Positions 1 to 5,050 of a DNA stretch of 5,050 nucleotides are shown piece by piece. Both the position numbers and the translations under genes were made by a program. Each line of letters opens with the position of its first letter. The first letter of the stretch is position 1. A model generated the notes under the pieces. That model was not told the DNA's origin, searched no databases, and saw nothing but the letters and a program-made list of their open reading frames with translations. Source of the DNA: Comamonadaceae bacterium (GTDB lineage: Bacteria; Pseudomonadota; Gammaproteobacteria; Burkholderiales; Burkholderiaceae_C); assembly GCA_947374105.1 (NCBI GenBank), contig CANCAO010000159.1, forward strand, positions 1 through 5,050, given 5' to 3'.

Positions 1-74
1 TCGCCCAGACCTTTTAAAATTTGCCTCAAACCTTCACGCACTAGCGCGTGATCGTCAACGATAAGAATTTTCAA
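1..74 (-). CDS. Response regulator, receiver domain N-terminus (partial)
   Basis: Only the first 24 codons are in the window; the rest lies beyond the left edge. The translation begins MKILIVDDHALVREGL and continues RQILKGLG. This is the first beta strand and alpha helix of a CheY-like receiver domain: a hydrophobic strand ILIV, the acidic pair D7-D8 that helps bind Mg2+ at the phosphorylation site, then the HALVREGL helix. The DDHALVREGL pattern is typical of the NarL/FixJ (LuxR-type HTH) class, so a DNA-binding output domain is expected, but this is inference. The start is a TTG preceded by GCGGAG at six bases; no ATG or GTG occurs in frame before the upstream stop. It lies downstream of hppA on the same strand but behind a strong terminator, so it probably has its own promoter in 75-127. 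The cognate kinase is not visible. Confidence 0.85.
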   Translation of the reverse strand, partial: MKILIVDDHALVREGLRQILKGLG

Positions 75-80
75 ATGGCG

Positions 81-86
81 CTCCGC
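81..86 (-). promoter_or_regulatory. Ribosome binding site of the response regulator
   Basis: On the minus strand GCGGAG lies six bases before the TTG at 74-72. It decides the unusual TTG start, because the only in-frame codons between it and the upstream TAA are non-initiators. No convincing -35/-10 pair was found in the roughly 40 bases between this site and the hppA terminator; TATACA in that stretch is a weak -10 candidate only. Confidence 0.6.
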
Positions 87-127
87 AGGGCGTTGGTGTG
101 TATAAATTGAATGTTATCCCAAGGTCT

Positions 128-154
128 AAAAAAAACCCGCCAATGGCGGGTTTT
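128..154 (-). terminator. Intrinsic terminator of hppA
   Basis: The stem CCCGCC (136-141) pairs with GGCGGG (145-150) around the three-base loop AAT, and flanking A and T runs can extend it. Read on the minus strand the hairpin is followed directly by eight U residues (128-135), a textbook Rho-independent terminator. It begins about 18 bases after the hppA stop codon and separates hppA from the response regulator gene. In the plus direction only four T follow, so it would be weaker that way. Confidence 0.92.
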
Positions 155-171
155 AATTGCGCGTTATATTT

Positions 172-2238
172 TTAACCGCCATGAATCTTCATCATCAAAG
201 GCACGATCAAGAGCGCCACGATGTTGATGATCTTGATTAACGGGTTGATGGCTGGGCCAGCCGTGTCCTTGTAGGGGTCACCCACCGTGTCGCCGGTCAC
301 TGCCGCTTTGTGGGCCTCCGAGCCCTTGCCACCGTGGTTGCCGTCTTCGATGTATTTTTTGGCGTTGTCCCAGGCACCGCCGCCGGTGCACATGGAGATG
401 GCCACAAACAGGCCGGTCACGATGGTGCCCATGAGAAGGCCACCCAGCGCGGCGGGGCCGAGCAGCAGGCCCACCAGCACGGGGACGATCACGGGCAGCA
501 GGGATGGAACCATCATCTCTTTGATGGCTGCACTGGTCAGCATGTCAACCGCAGCGCTGTAGTCTGGCTTGCGCTTGCCGGCCATGATTTCACCGTCGGC
601 AAACTGGCGACGCACTTCCACCACCACGGAGCCCGCAGCGCGGCCCACGGCCTCCATCGCCATGGCACCGAAGAGGTAGGGAATCAAGCCACCGATGAAC
701 AGGCCGATGATGACCATCGGGTTGCTCAGGTCAAAGCTGATGACCTTGCCAAAGCCTTCGAGCTTGTGGGTGTAGTCGGCAAACAGCACTAGGGCGGCCA
801 GACCGGCCGAGCCAATGGCGTAGCCCTTGGTCACGGCCTTGGTGGTGTTGCCCACAGCGTCCAGCGGGTCGGTGATGTCACGCACGCTAGCGGGCAATTC
901 GGCCATCTCGGCAATGCCACCGGCGTTGTCGGTGATGGGGCCGTAAGCGTCCAGTGCCACCACGATACCGGCCATGCTGAGCATGGAGGTCGCGGCAATG
1001 GCAATGCCGTACAGGCCAGCCAGGTTAAAGGCCGTCCAGATCGCAACGCAGACAAAAATCACTGGCCAAGCGGTTGAGCGCATGGACACACCTAAGCCAG
1101 CAATGATGTTGGTGCCGTGGCCCGTAGTGGACGCTTGTGCGATGTGCTGCACCGGGGCGTATTGCGTGCCGGTGTAGAACTCGGTGATCCACACCAGGGC
1201 AGCGGTCAGCACCAGACCCACGGCGCAAGCACCGAACAAGGCCATCTGGCTGCCAGTCGCTTTGATCGCGTTGTCGGGGATGATCCACATCGTCACGAAG
1301 AAGAAGGCGATCAGCGACAAGCCACCTGCCACCGCCAAGCCCTTGTAGAGCGCAGGCATCACGTTCTTCATTCCCGGCGAGGCCTTGACGAAGAAGCAGC
1401 CAATGATGGAGGCAACGATAGACACCGCGCCCAGGGCCAGCGGATAAACCACAGCGGCCGTGCCAGCACCCGTGACCATCAATGCACCCAGCACCATGGT
1501 GGCAATCAGCGTGACGGCGTAGGTCTCAAACAGGTCAGCGGCCATACCGGCGCAGTCACCCACGTTGTCACCCACGTTGTCGGCAATCACGGCGGGGTTA
1601 CGTGGGTCGTCTTCGGGGATGCCGGCTTCGACTTTGCCCACCAGGTCAGCACCGACGTCAGCGCCTTTGGTGAAGATGCCACCGCCCAGACGGGCAAAGA
1701 TGGAGATCAGCGATGAGCCAAAGGCAAAGCCGATCAGCGGATCCAGCATCTTGGCCAGGTTTTTGTCAGGCGTCAGGTTGCCGTTGCCGACCAAAAACCA
1801 GTAGAACGCCGTGACGCCCAGCAGGCCCAAGCCCACGACCAGCATGCCGGTAATGGCGCCGCCTCGAAAAGCGACGTCTAACGCTGGGCCAATGCCCTTG
1901 GTGGCGGCTTGTGCAGTGCGCACATTGGCACGCACCGACACGTTCATGCCGATGAAGCCGCAAGCGCCCGAGAGCACCGCACCGATGATGAAGCCCGTGG
2001 CGGTGAGGCCGCCAAGGAACAAGCCGATGAGAATGGCCAGAACGACACCGACGATGGCAATCGTTTTGTACTGCCGAGCCAGGTAGGCCGCAGCACCGGT
2101 TTGAATGGCGGCTGCAATCTCTTGCATACGCGCGTTGCCGGCGTCTTGGGAAAGAATCCAGTTGCGCGCCCAAAAGCCGTAACCTACGGCGATGAGCCCG
2201 CAGACGAGCGCCAAAATCAGCGCTGAGTTGCCTGTCAT
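172..2238 (-). CDS. hppA: K+-independent H+-translocating membrane pyrophosphatase
   Basis: Integral inner-membrane enzyme that hydrolyses cytoplasmic PPi to two phosphates and pumps protons outward, conserving energy from biosynthetic PPi. The protein has 688 residues, normal for the bacterial family, with about 15-16 hydrophobic helices beginning at residues 5-24. The PPi/Mg site is intact: [11 protein letters not shown] at 194-204, then [19 protein letters not shown] at 210-228 and E238. [12 protein letters not shown] spans 430-441, and the C-terminal part carries AWDNAKK (622-628) and [16 protein letters not shown] (648-663). [10 protein letters not shown] (463-472) has Lys467 and Thr470, the residues established for the K+-independent subfamily, where K+-dependent members have Ala at the Lys position. 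Known Na+-pumping members are K+-dependent, so a proton pump is inferred. The start at 2238 is chosen for AGGAGA five bases upstream and the canonical short N-terminus. It is visibly GC-richer than its neighbours. ppa is divergent on the other side of a 231-bp spacer. Confidence 0.97.
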   Translation of the reverse strand: MTGNSALILALVCGLIAVGYGFWARNWILSQDAGNARMQEIAAAIQTGAAAYLARQYKTIAIVGVVLAILIGLFLGGLTATGFIIGAVLSGACGFIGMNVSVRANVRTAQAATKGIGPALDVAFRGGAITGMLVVGLGLLGVTAFYWFLVGNGNLTPDKNLAKMLDPLIGFAFGSSLISIFARLGGGIFTKGADVGADLVGKVEAGIPEDDPRNPAVIADNVGDNVGDCAGMAADLFETYAVTLIATMVLGALMVTGAGTAAVVYPLALGAVSIVASIIGCFFVKASPGMKNVMPALYKGLAVAGGLSLIAFFFVTMWIIPDNAIKATGSQMALFGACAVGLVLTAALVWITEFYTGTQYAPVQHIAQASTTGHGTNIIAGLGVSMRSTAWPVIFVCVAIWTAFNLAGLYGIAIAATSMLSMAGIVVALDAYGPITDNAGGIAEMAELPASVRDITDPLDAVGNTTKAVTKGYAIGSAGLAALVLFADYTHKLEGFGKVISFDLSNPMVIIGLFIGGLIPYLFGAMAMEAVGRAAGSVVVEVRRQFADGEIMAGKRKPDYSAAVDMLTSAAIKEMMVPSLLPVIVPVLVGLLLGPAALGGLLMGTIVTGLFVAISMCTGGGAWDNAKKYIEDGNHGGKGSEAHKAAVTGDTVGDPYKDTAGPAINPLIKIINIVALLIVPLMMKIHGG

Positions 2239-2243
2239 ATGTA

Positions 2244-2249
2244 TCTCCT
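2244..2249 (-). promoter_or_regulatory. Ribosome binding site of hppA
   Basis: AGGAGA on the minus strand, five bases before the ATG at 2238-2236. This strong Shine-Dalgarno fixes the start 20 codons inside the longest open frame, whose first ATG at 2298 has no comparable site and would add a proline- and serine-containing extension not typical of the family. Confidence 0.85.
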
Positions 2250-2264
2250 GTTGTGTTGATTCGC

Positions 2265-2327
2265 TTGAGGGTGGCAACGCTAGGGGCACTGCCACCAATG
2301 CGTTGCTTCCTCGTTGCGCACCCTCAA
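2265..2327 (-). promoter_or_regulatory. Inverted-repeat cluster in the hppA leader
   Basis: Read on the minus strand, TTGAGGGTGCGCAACG (2327-2312) is complementary to CGTTGCCACCCTCAA (2279-2265): 15 base pairs with one bulged C around a 32-base loop. Two other pairings compete for the same bases. GCAACGC (2306-2300) can pair with GCGTTGC (2280-2274), and GGTGGCA (2296-2290) with TGCCACC (2276-2270). The cluster ends 15 bases before the Shine-Dalgarno and is not followed by a U run, so it is not an ordinary terminator. If transcription starts upstream of 2327 it forms a structured mRNA leader that could control hppA translation or stability; if not, it could be a dyad bound by a protein. It matches no riboswitch class I can name. 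The repeats are directly seen; the role is inference. Confidence 0.55.
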
Positions 2328-2469
2328 AGAGGTCTGACAGAACAATTGGCCAACGGGCGGACTGTAACTTGAAAAAAGCTGCGTCTCAGGTGGAAGTCAG
2401 GTGCAAGCAAGTAAAATCAGGGTTAATACTTATCCGTATTTGATTTAACTTAATCCAAAGAGCAAATCC

Positions 2470-3006
2470 ATGTCACTTGACAAAGTTACCCCTGGCAAAA
2501 ATGCCCCCGAAGCCTTCAATGTGATCATCGAAATCCCAATGAATGCTGATCCTGTGAAGTACGAGGTTGACAAGGAATCCGGCGCTATTTTTGTGGATCG
2601 CTTCATGAGCACGTCCATGCACTACCCCACCAACTATGGCTATGTGCCCAGAACACTCAGCGGTGATGGTGATCCGGTTGATGTGTTGGTCATCACTCCC
2701 GTGCCTTTGATCCCTGGCGTCGTGGTGACTTGCCGCCCCATCGGTATCCTGATGATGGAAGACGAAGCCGGTATGGATGGCAAGGTGTTGGCTGTACCCG
2801 TCGACAAAAAATGCTCGCTCTATACCCAGTGGCAAAAGCCTGAAGACATGAATCCTTTGCGCCTGAAAACAATCTCCCATTTCTTTGAACACTACAAAGA
2901 CCTAGAAGATGGCAAGTGGGTCAAGATTTTAGGATGGGAAGGCGTGGACTCAGCCAAGAAAGAAATCATGGACGGCATTGCCAATTACGAGCAAGCTGGC
3001 AAGTAA
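2470..3006 (+). CDS. ppa: Soluble inorganic pyrophosphatase, family I
   Basis: Cytoplasmic Mg2+-dependent enzyme that hydrolyses PPi to phosphate, driving nucleic acid, protein and other syntheses forward. At 178 residues it is about the size of the E. coli enzyme (175), which forms a hexamer. The signature DGDPVDV (66-72) carries the metal-binding Asp66, Asp68 and Asp71. All other active-site residues known from E. coli Ppa appear, each one position later: Glu21, Lys30, Glu32, Arg44, Tyr52, Tyr56, Asp98, Asp103, Lys105, Tyr142 and Lys143. No residue is missing, so the enzyme should be active. The ATG at 2470 gives the expected N-terminus [10 protein letters not shown]; the Shine-Dalgarno before it is weak. 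It is monocistronic as far as seen: divergent from hppA and closed by a strong hairpin. Base composition is clearly lower in GC than hppA. Confidence 0.98.
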   Translation: MSLDKVTPGKNAPEAFNVIIEIPMNADPVKYEVDKESGAIFVDRFMSTSMHYPTNYGYVPRTLSGDGDPVDVLVITPVPLIPGVVVTCRPIGILMMEDEAGMDGKVLAVPVDKKCSLYTQWQKPEDMNPLRLKTISHFFEHYKDLEDGKWVKILGWEGVDSAKKEIMDGIANYEQAGK

Positions 3007-3079
3007 GGCGTTTCGACTTATTTTTAGAAGGAATGCCCATTTAAGTTTCTGAAATTACCCGTGTGAGGATTTTTCAAAA

Positions 3080-3121
3080 AATAGCGCCTGCAGAGATTGC
3101 TCTGCAGGCGCTATTCATTTT
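3080..3121 (+). terminator. Terminator hairpin after ppa
   Basis: AATAGCGCCTGCAGAG (3080-3095) and CTCTGCAGGCGCTATT (3100-3115) form a perfect 16-bp stem closed by the four-base loop ATTG. It lies 73 bases after the ppa stop. Downstream on the plus strand comes CATTTTA, an interrupted U tract. On the minus strand the tract is better, six T directly after the stem (3081-3076), so the element should stop transcription from both sides. It isolates ppa from the lipoprotein gene. Confidence 0.85.
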
Positions 3122-3199
3122 AGAGTGGGCAAATTGCTGGTAAAAATGCGACAAAGGTTTGATGGATGCGCGGTGGTGACGGTGTAATTATCTTAATAA

Positions 3200-3215
3200 T
3201 GTGAAATAAATCACC
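3200..3215 (+). promoter_or_regulatory. Putative CRP/Vfr-family binding site
   Basis: TGTGA-AATAAA-TCACC matches nine of the ten half-site bases of the CRP consensus TGTGA-N6-TCACA with the correct six-base spacing, and the flanks are A/T-rich on the left. It lies in the spacer upstream of the lipoprotein gene, about 265 bases before the chosen start. CRP-family regulators are widespread in proteobacteria, but no regulator gene is in the window and whether this host has one with this specificity is unknown. Confidence 0.45.
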
Positions 3216-3243
3216 GACTTACTTAATTGCTGAGCGTTTGCCT

Positions 3244-3272
3244 TTGCATAAGTTTTGTTCCTGATGTCAAAT
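3244..3272 (+). promoter_or_regulatory. Weak candidate promoter behind the CRP-type site
   Basis: TTGCAT (3244-3249), a 17-base spacer and TCAAAT (3267-3272) give 7 of 12 consensus bases. Transcription from about 3279 would put the CRP-type site centre near -71.5, a position used by class I CRP-dependent promoters. A poor core with an activator site is consistent with activation, but hexamers this weak also occur by chance in AT-rich DNA. Confidence 0.2.
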
Positions 3273-3472
3273 CAGCTTTAAGTTAAATTCAAAATGAGCC
3301 GAAATGGTATTCAGCTTGAAAATTAATTGAATGCAAGGGGAGTGTGAGCGCTTCGGCAAGGCAGCGTAGATTGATCTAGTCGAGGATATTCATTTAAGTT
3401 GTCGTGCAACCTGTTATTGAGCCTAATCCAATCCATGCTATTTTTCTAAATAGTCGCGACTGGCTTGGCCGT

Positions 3473-5050
3473 GTGAAAGTTATACCCGTTACGTGGCTGG
3501 TCGCATTGTTGTTTGCGATGCTTTCTCTGCCCGGTTGTGGCGGGTTGGTCGGTGATTACGCAAACAATAGCTACACCACTAACGCACCTCTTCCGGGGCT
3601 CACCCCGATTCGGCCCGCGAACAGTGTGTCAAATAGTCGCAGAGTCAAGCCGGTTCTTGTTGATCCAGACCCGGAAAGTATGCCCAACGTTAATGTGTGG
3701 TTGTACTCATCTCTGGCATCTCAAGAGCACTTAATGAAGCAGGGTGCTGATCCGACCTCGGGCATGCGGATATGGGAAGGTTATTTACGCCAAAGTAACA
3801 TGCCATTTGCACGAATCACTGGGCCATCAAGCCTGGCTCGCATTGCTACTCCTGGGGTATTGATCCTAGCCTCAATCATGGTGCTGAGCGATGCCGAAAA
3901 GCAAGCTGTTTTGCAGTGGCGCGATCGTGGAGGCGCTATTTTGTCAACCTGGTTAACAGGCACCCATTCGGCGACGGGTGAGTTAACGGGTTTTGATTTC
4001 ATGCGCGATGTACTAGATGTCGATGTGGTGGGCAACACTCAAGACGAGGAGGAGGACAACTTCATGATCGTGCATGGAGACAATCCCGTATCCAACAGTC
4101 TGGCAGCAGGTACGCGAGTGTGGCTAGAGCGTGTGCCAGGTCAACTCCCTTTGCGCTTGGTTGGCAAGCAAGAGTCCGCCCAAATCATGAACTGGTCGCG
4201 GGGTGTGGATGTGAAAAAGCCTTCTGGTCTGATCACCTACAACGAGAGAAAAATGCCTTCTGGCCTGTACTCACGCACCGTGACTGTGGGCTACCCTGAG
4301 CAGAACTGGATACGTTCTGACCCCAAGCATCTCAAGGCCATCTCTGGCGATGTTTTTGCGTGGCTGCTCAGGCAACCACGGGCTTATTTAAGTGCTTGGC
4401 CTTTTCCTTACCAGGGTGGGGTATTGCTTGCCTTGCAAGCTGCAGAGCAAATGACAGAAGGAGAATTGGCCATTGCCAAAACTATTACCGACATGGATGG
4501 GCGAGCCACCTTCTATGTAAACGGTAGCAACGCGGTCAAGGATGCGCCCATGGTCAAAAAGGTGCAAGCCTTGGGCCACGAAATCGCTTATTTGGGTGAC
4601 AGCTTTGAAGCGTTCAAAGGTCAGCCTGAAAAAAAGCAGGCTGAACGCTTGGATGAGATGCAAAAACAGTTCGCTACGGCAGGTATTGTCGTGCCCATGC
4701 CTGCGAGTTTTGCAGTACCACTGGACTCGTATGACGCCACAACACTACGGCTGTTGAAAGAACGCAAGTTTGACAACTACTTAGCTTTTACGGAGGTGTC
4801 AGAAAGTAGTTTGCCTTTTGTGACAAGCAAAACAGACATGGCGACAGGCGCAACCGTGGTGCTTCCACGTACTCTTATTGGCCCGGAAGAGGCACTTGAA
4901 GAAGACTCTAAGGCAGGCTTGGACAACTTCTTGGGTGGCCTTGGCCTCTCGATTCGAATGGGCGCTTTGTCGGTCGTGCGTATTCCATCGCAATCTTTGT
5001 TGCTGCCTGAACAGCGAAAACGCATTTTTGAAAAAATGAAATCAGTTCGT
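3473..5050 (+). CDS. Lipoprotein with degenerate polysaccharide deacetylase-like domain (partial)
   Basis: The frame stays open to the right edge, 526 codons without a stop, so the C-terminus is missing. Residues 1-22 form a lipoprotein signal peptide: MK, a hydrophobic core LVALLFAML and the lipobox LPGC with Cys22, placing the protein in the periplasm or outer membrane. About 70-240 resembles a class I glutamine-amidotransferase-like (flavodoxin) fold: NVNVWLYSS, VLILASIMVLSDAEKQAVLQ, then RGGAILSTW. No catalytic Cys-His-Glu set was recognised. About 305-470 resembles a NodB polysaccharide deacetylase: GRATFYVNG (343-351), LGHEIAYLGDSF (367-378) and YDATTLRLLKERKFD (420-434). The TFDDG motif is replaced around LALQAAE (319-325) and the His-x3-His motif around AYLGDSF, so metal-dependent deacetylation is doubtful; glycan binding or scaffolding in polysaccharide export is an inference. 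The GTG start is chosen for the signal peptide; it lacks a clear Shine-Dalgarno. The exact family is not recognised. Confidence 0.75.
   Translation, partial: MKVIPVTWLVALLFAMLSLPGCGGLVGDYANNSYTTNAPLPGLTPIRPANSVSNSRRVKPVLVDPDPESMPNVNVWLYSSLASQEHLMKQGADPTSGMRIWEGYLRQSNMPFARITGPSSLARIATPGVLILASIMVLSDAEKQAVLQWRDRGGAILSTWLTGTHSATGELTGFDFMRDVLDVDVVGNTQDEEEDNFMIVHGDNPVSNSLAAGTRVWLERVPGQLPLRLVGKQESAQIMNWSRGVDVKKPSGLITYNERKMPSGLYSRTVTVGYPEQNWIRSDPKHLKAISGDVFAWLLRQPRAYLSAWPFPYQGGVLLALQAAEQMTEGELAIAKTITDMDGRATFYVNGSNAVKDAPMVKKVQALGHEIAYLGDSFEAFKGQPEKKQAERLDEMQKQFATAGIVVPMPASFAVPLDSYDATTLRLLKERKFDNYLAFTEVSESSLPFVTSKTDMATGATVVLPRTLIGPEEALEEDSKAGLDNFLGGLGLSIRMGALSVVRIPSQSLLLPEQRKRIFEKMKSVR

Larger units (their letters stand above)
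2239..2469. promoter_or_regulatory. Divergent hppA/ppa promoter region
   Basis: Both genes point away from this 231-bp spacer, so promoters for each must lie in it. For ppa the best -10 is TAAAAT at 2412-2417, one mismatch from consensus, giving a leader of roughly 45 bases; the matching -35 is poor. For hppA, on the minus strand, TTGGAT near 2458-2453 is a possible -35 but the -10 is weak. TTGGCCAA at 2346-2353 is a perfect 8-bp palindrome of unknown meaning. The Shine-Dalgarno of ppa is weak (AAAGAG about nine bases before the ATG). The existence of promoters is secure from gene layout; their exact positions are not. Confidence 0.5.
3122..3472. other. AT-rich intergenic region upstream of the lipoprotein gene
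   Basis: About 350 bases without a convincing gene on either strand, visibly richer in A and T than the flanking genes. It contains a CRP-type site at 3200-3215, a possible weak promoter after it, and a small dyad CTGAT-N5-ATCAG at 3261-3275. The reading frame of the downstream gene is open from 3398 (after a TAA at 3395-3397), so up to 25 additional codons could belong to that gene. No tRNA, known RNA family or terminator was recognised between the CRP-type site and the gene, so a small RNA here is possible but unsupported. Confidence 0.6.

Noticed and set aside
310..1716. Long plus-strand open frames opposite hppA (up to 199 codons)
   Set aside because: They are His/Gln/Arg-rich translations antisense to a GC-rich, certain gene, with no family resemblance; open frames are expected by chance there.
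2239..2298. Extended hppA start at 2298 adding 20 residues
   Set aside because: The ATG at 2238 has a strong AGGAGA and gives the usual family N-terminus; the extension lies inside the leader inverted repeats and has no ribosome binding site.
2473..2892. Minus-strand open frame of 139 codons opposite ppa
   Set aside because: It is the complement of a fully conserved pyrophosphatase gene and shows no recognisable protein features or start signals.
3261..3275. CTGAT-N5-ATCAG as an FNR-type box
   Set aside because: The FNR consensus is TTGAT-N4-ATCAA; the spacing is five instead of four and both outer bases differ, so it is more likely a chance dyad.
3038..3400. Ten-base direct repeat CATTTAAGTT at 3038-3047 and 3391-3400
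   Set aside because: It is short, AT-rich and found only twice 353 bases apart, with no mobile element or att-like context, so chance explains it.
3404..3472. Alternative lipoprotein start at GTG 3404
   Set aside because: It would put 45 residues before the lipobox cysteine, longer than usual for a lipoprotein signal, and has no better ribosome binding site; kept as a possibility only.
3513..3734. Plus-strand 73-codon open frame
   Set aside because: It overlaps the lipoprotein gene in another frame and has no domain; the lipoprotein frame, with a signal peptide and over 500 open codons, is the real one.

Overview
The window looks like chromosomal DNA of a betaproteobacterium, most likely a Burkholderiales/Comamonadaceae relative (Rhodoferax- or Polaromonas-like). 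This is an inference from protein character, gene style and moderate-to-high GC; no marker gene proves it. There are two complete genes and two that run off the edges, with no sign of mobile elements, CRISPR, tRNA or rRNA.

Left edge, minus strand: the first 24 codons of a two-component response regulator with an acidic DD pair, a TTG start and a good Shine-Dalgarno. It is separated by a strong intrinsic terminator from hppA (172-2238, minus), a 688-residue proton-translocating membrane pyrophosphatase of the K+-independent type.

Centre: hppA and ppa (2470-3006, plus; soluble family I inorganic pyrophosphatase, 178 residues with the full active site) are transcribed divergently from a 231-bp spacer. 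Both proteins hydrolyse the same substrate, cytoplasmic PPi. HppA conserves the energy as a proton gradient, while Ppa releases it as heat and pulls biosynthetic reactions forward. The hppA side of the spacer holds an elaborate set of mutually exclusive inverted repeats in what is probably its mRNA leader. ppa ends in a perfect 16-bp hairpin terminator.

Right: an AT-richer spacer of about 350 bp with a near-consensus CRP-type site (TGTGA-N6-TCACC) leads to a plus-strand gene open to the window edge (3473-5050, at least 526 residues). It encodes a predicted lipoprotein with a glutamine-amidotransferase-like N-terminal region followed by a polysaccharide-deacetylase (NodB)-like region whose metal-binding and catalytic motifs appear to be lost. 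It may be the first gene of an envelope or exopolysaccharide locus lying beyond the window.

No clearly new multi-gene system is visible. The best leads are the hppA leader structure, the degenerate deacetylase lipoprotein and the paired PPi-consuming enzymes.
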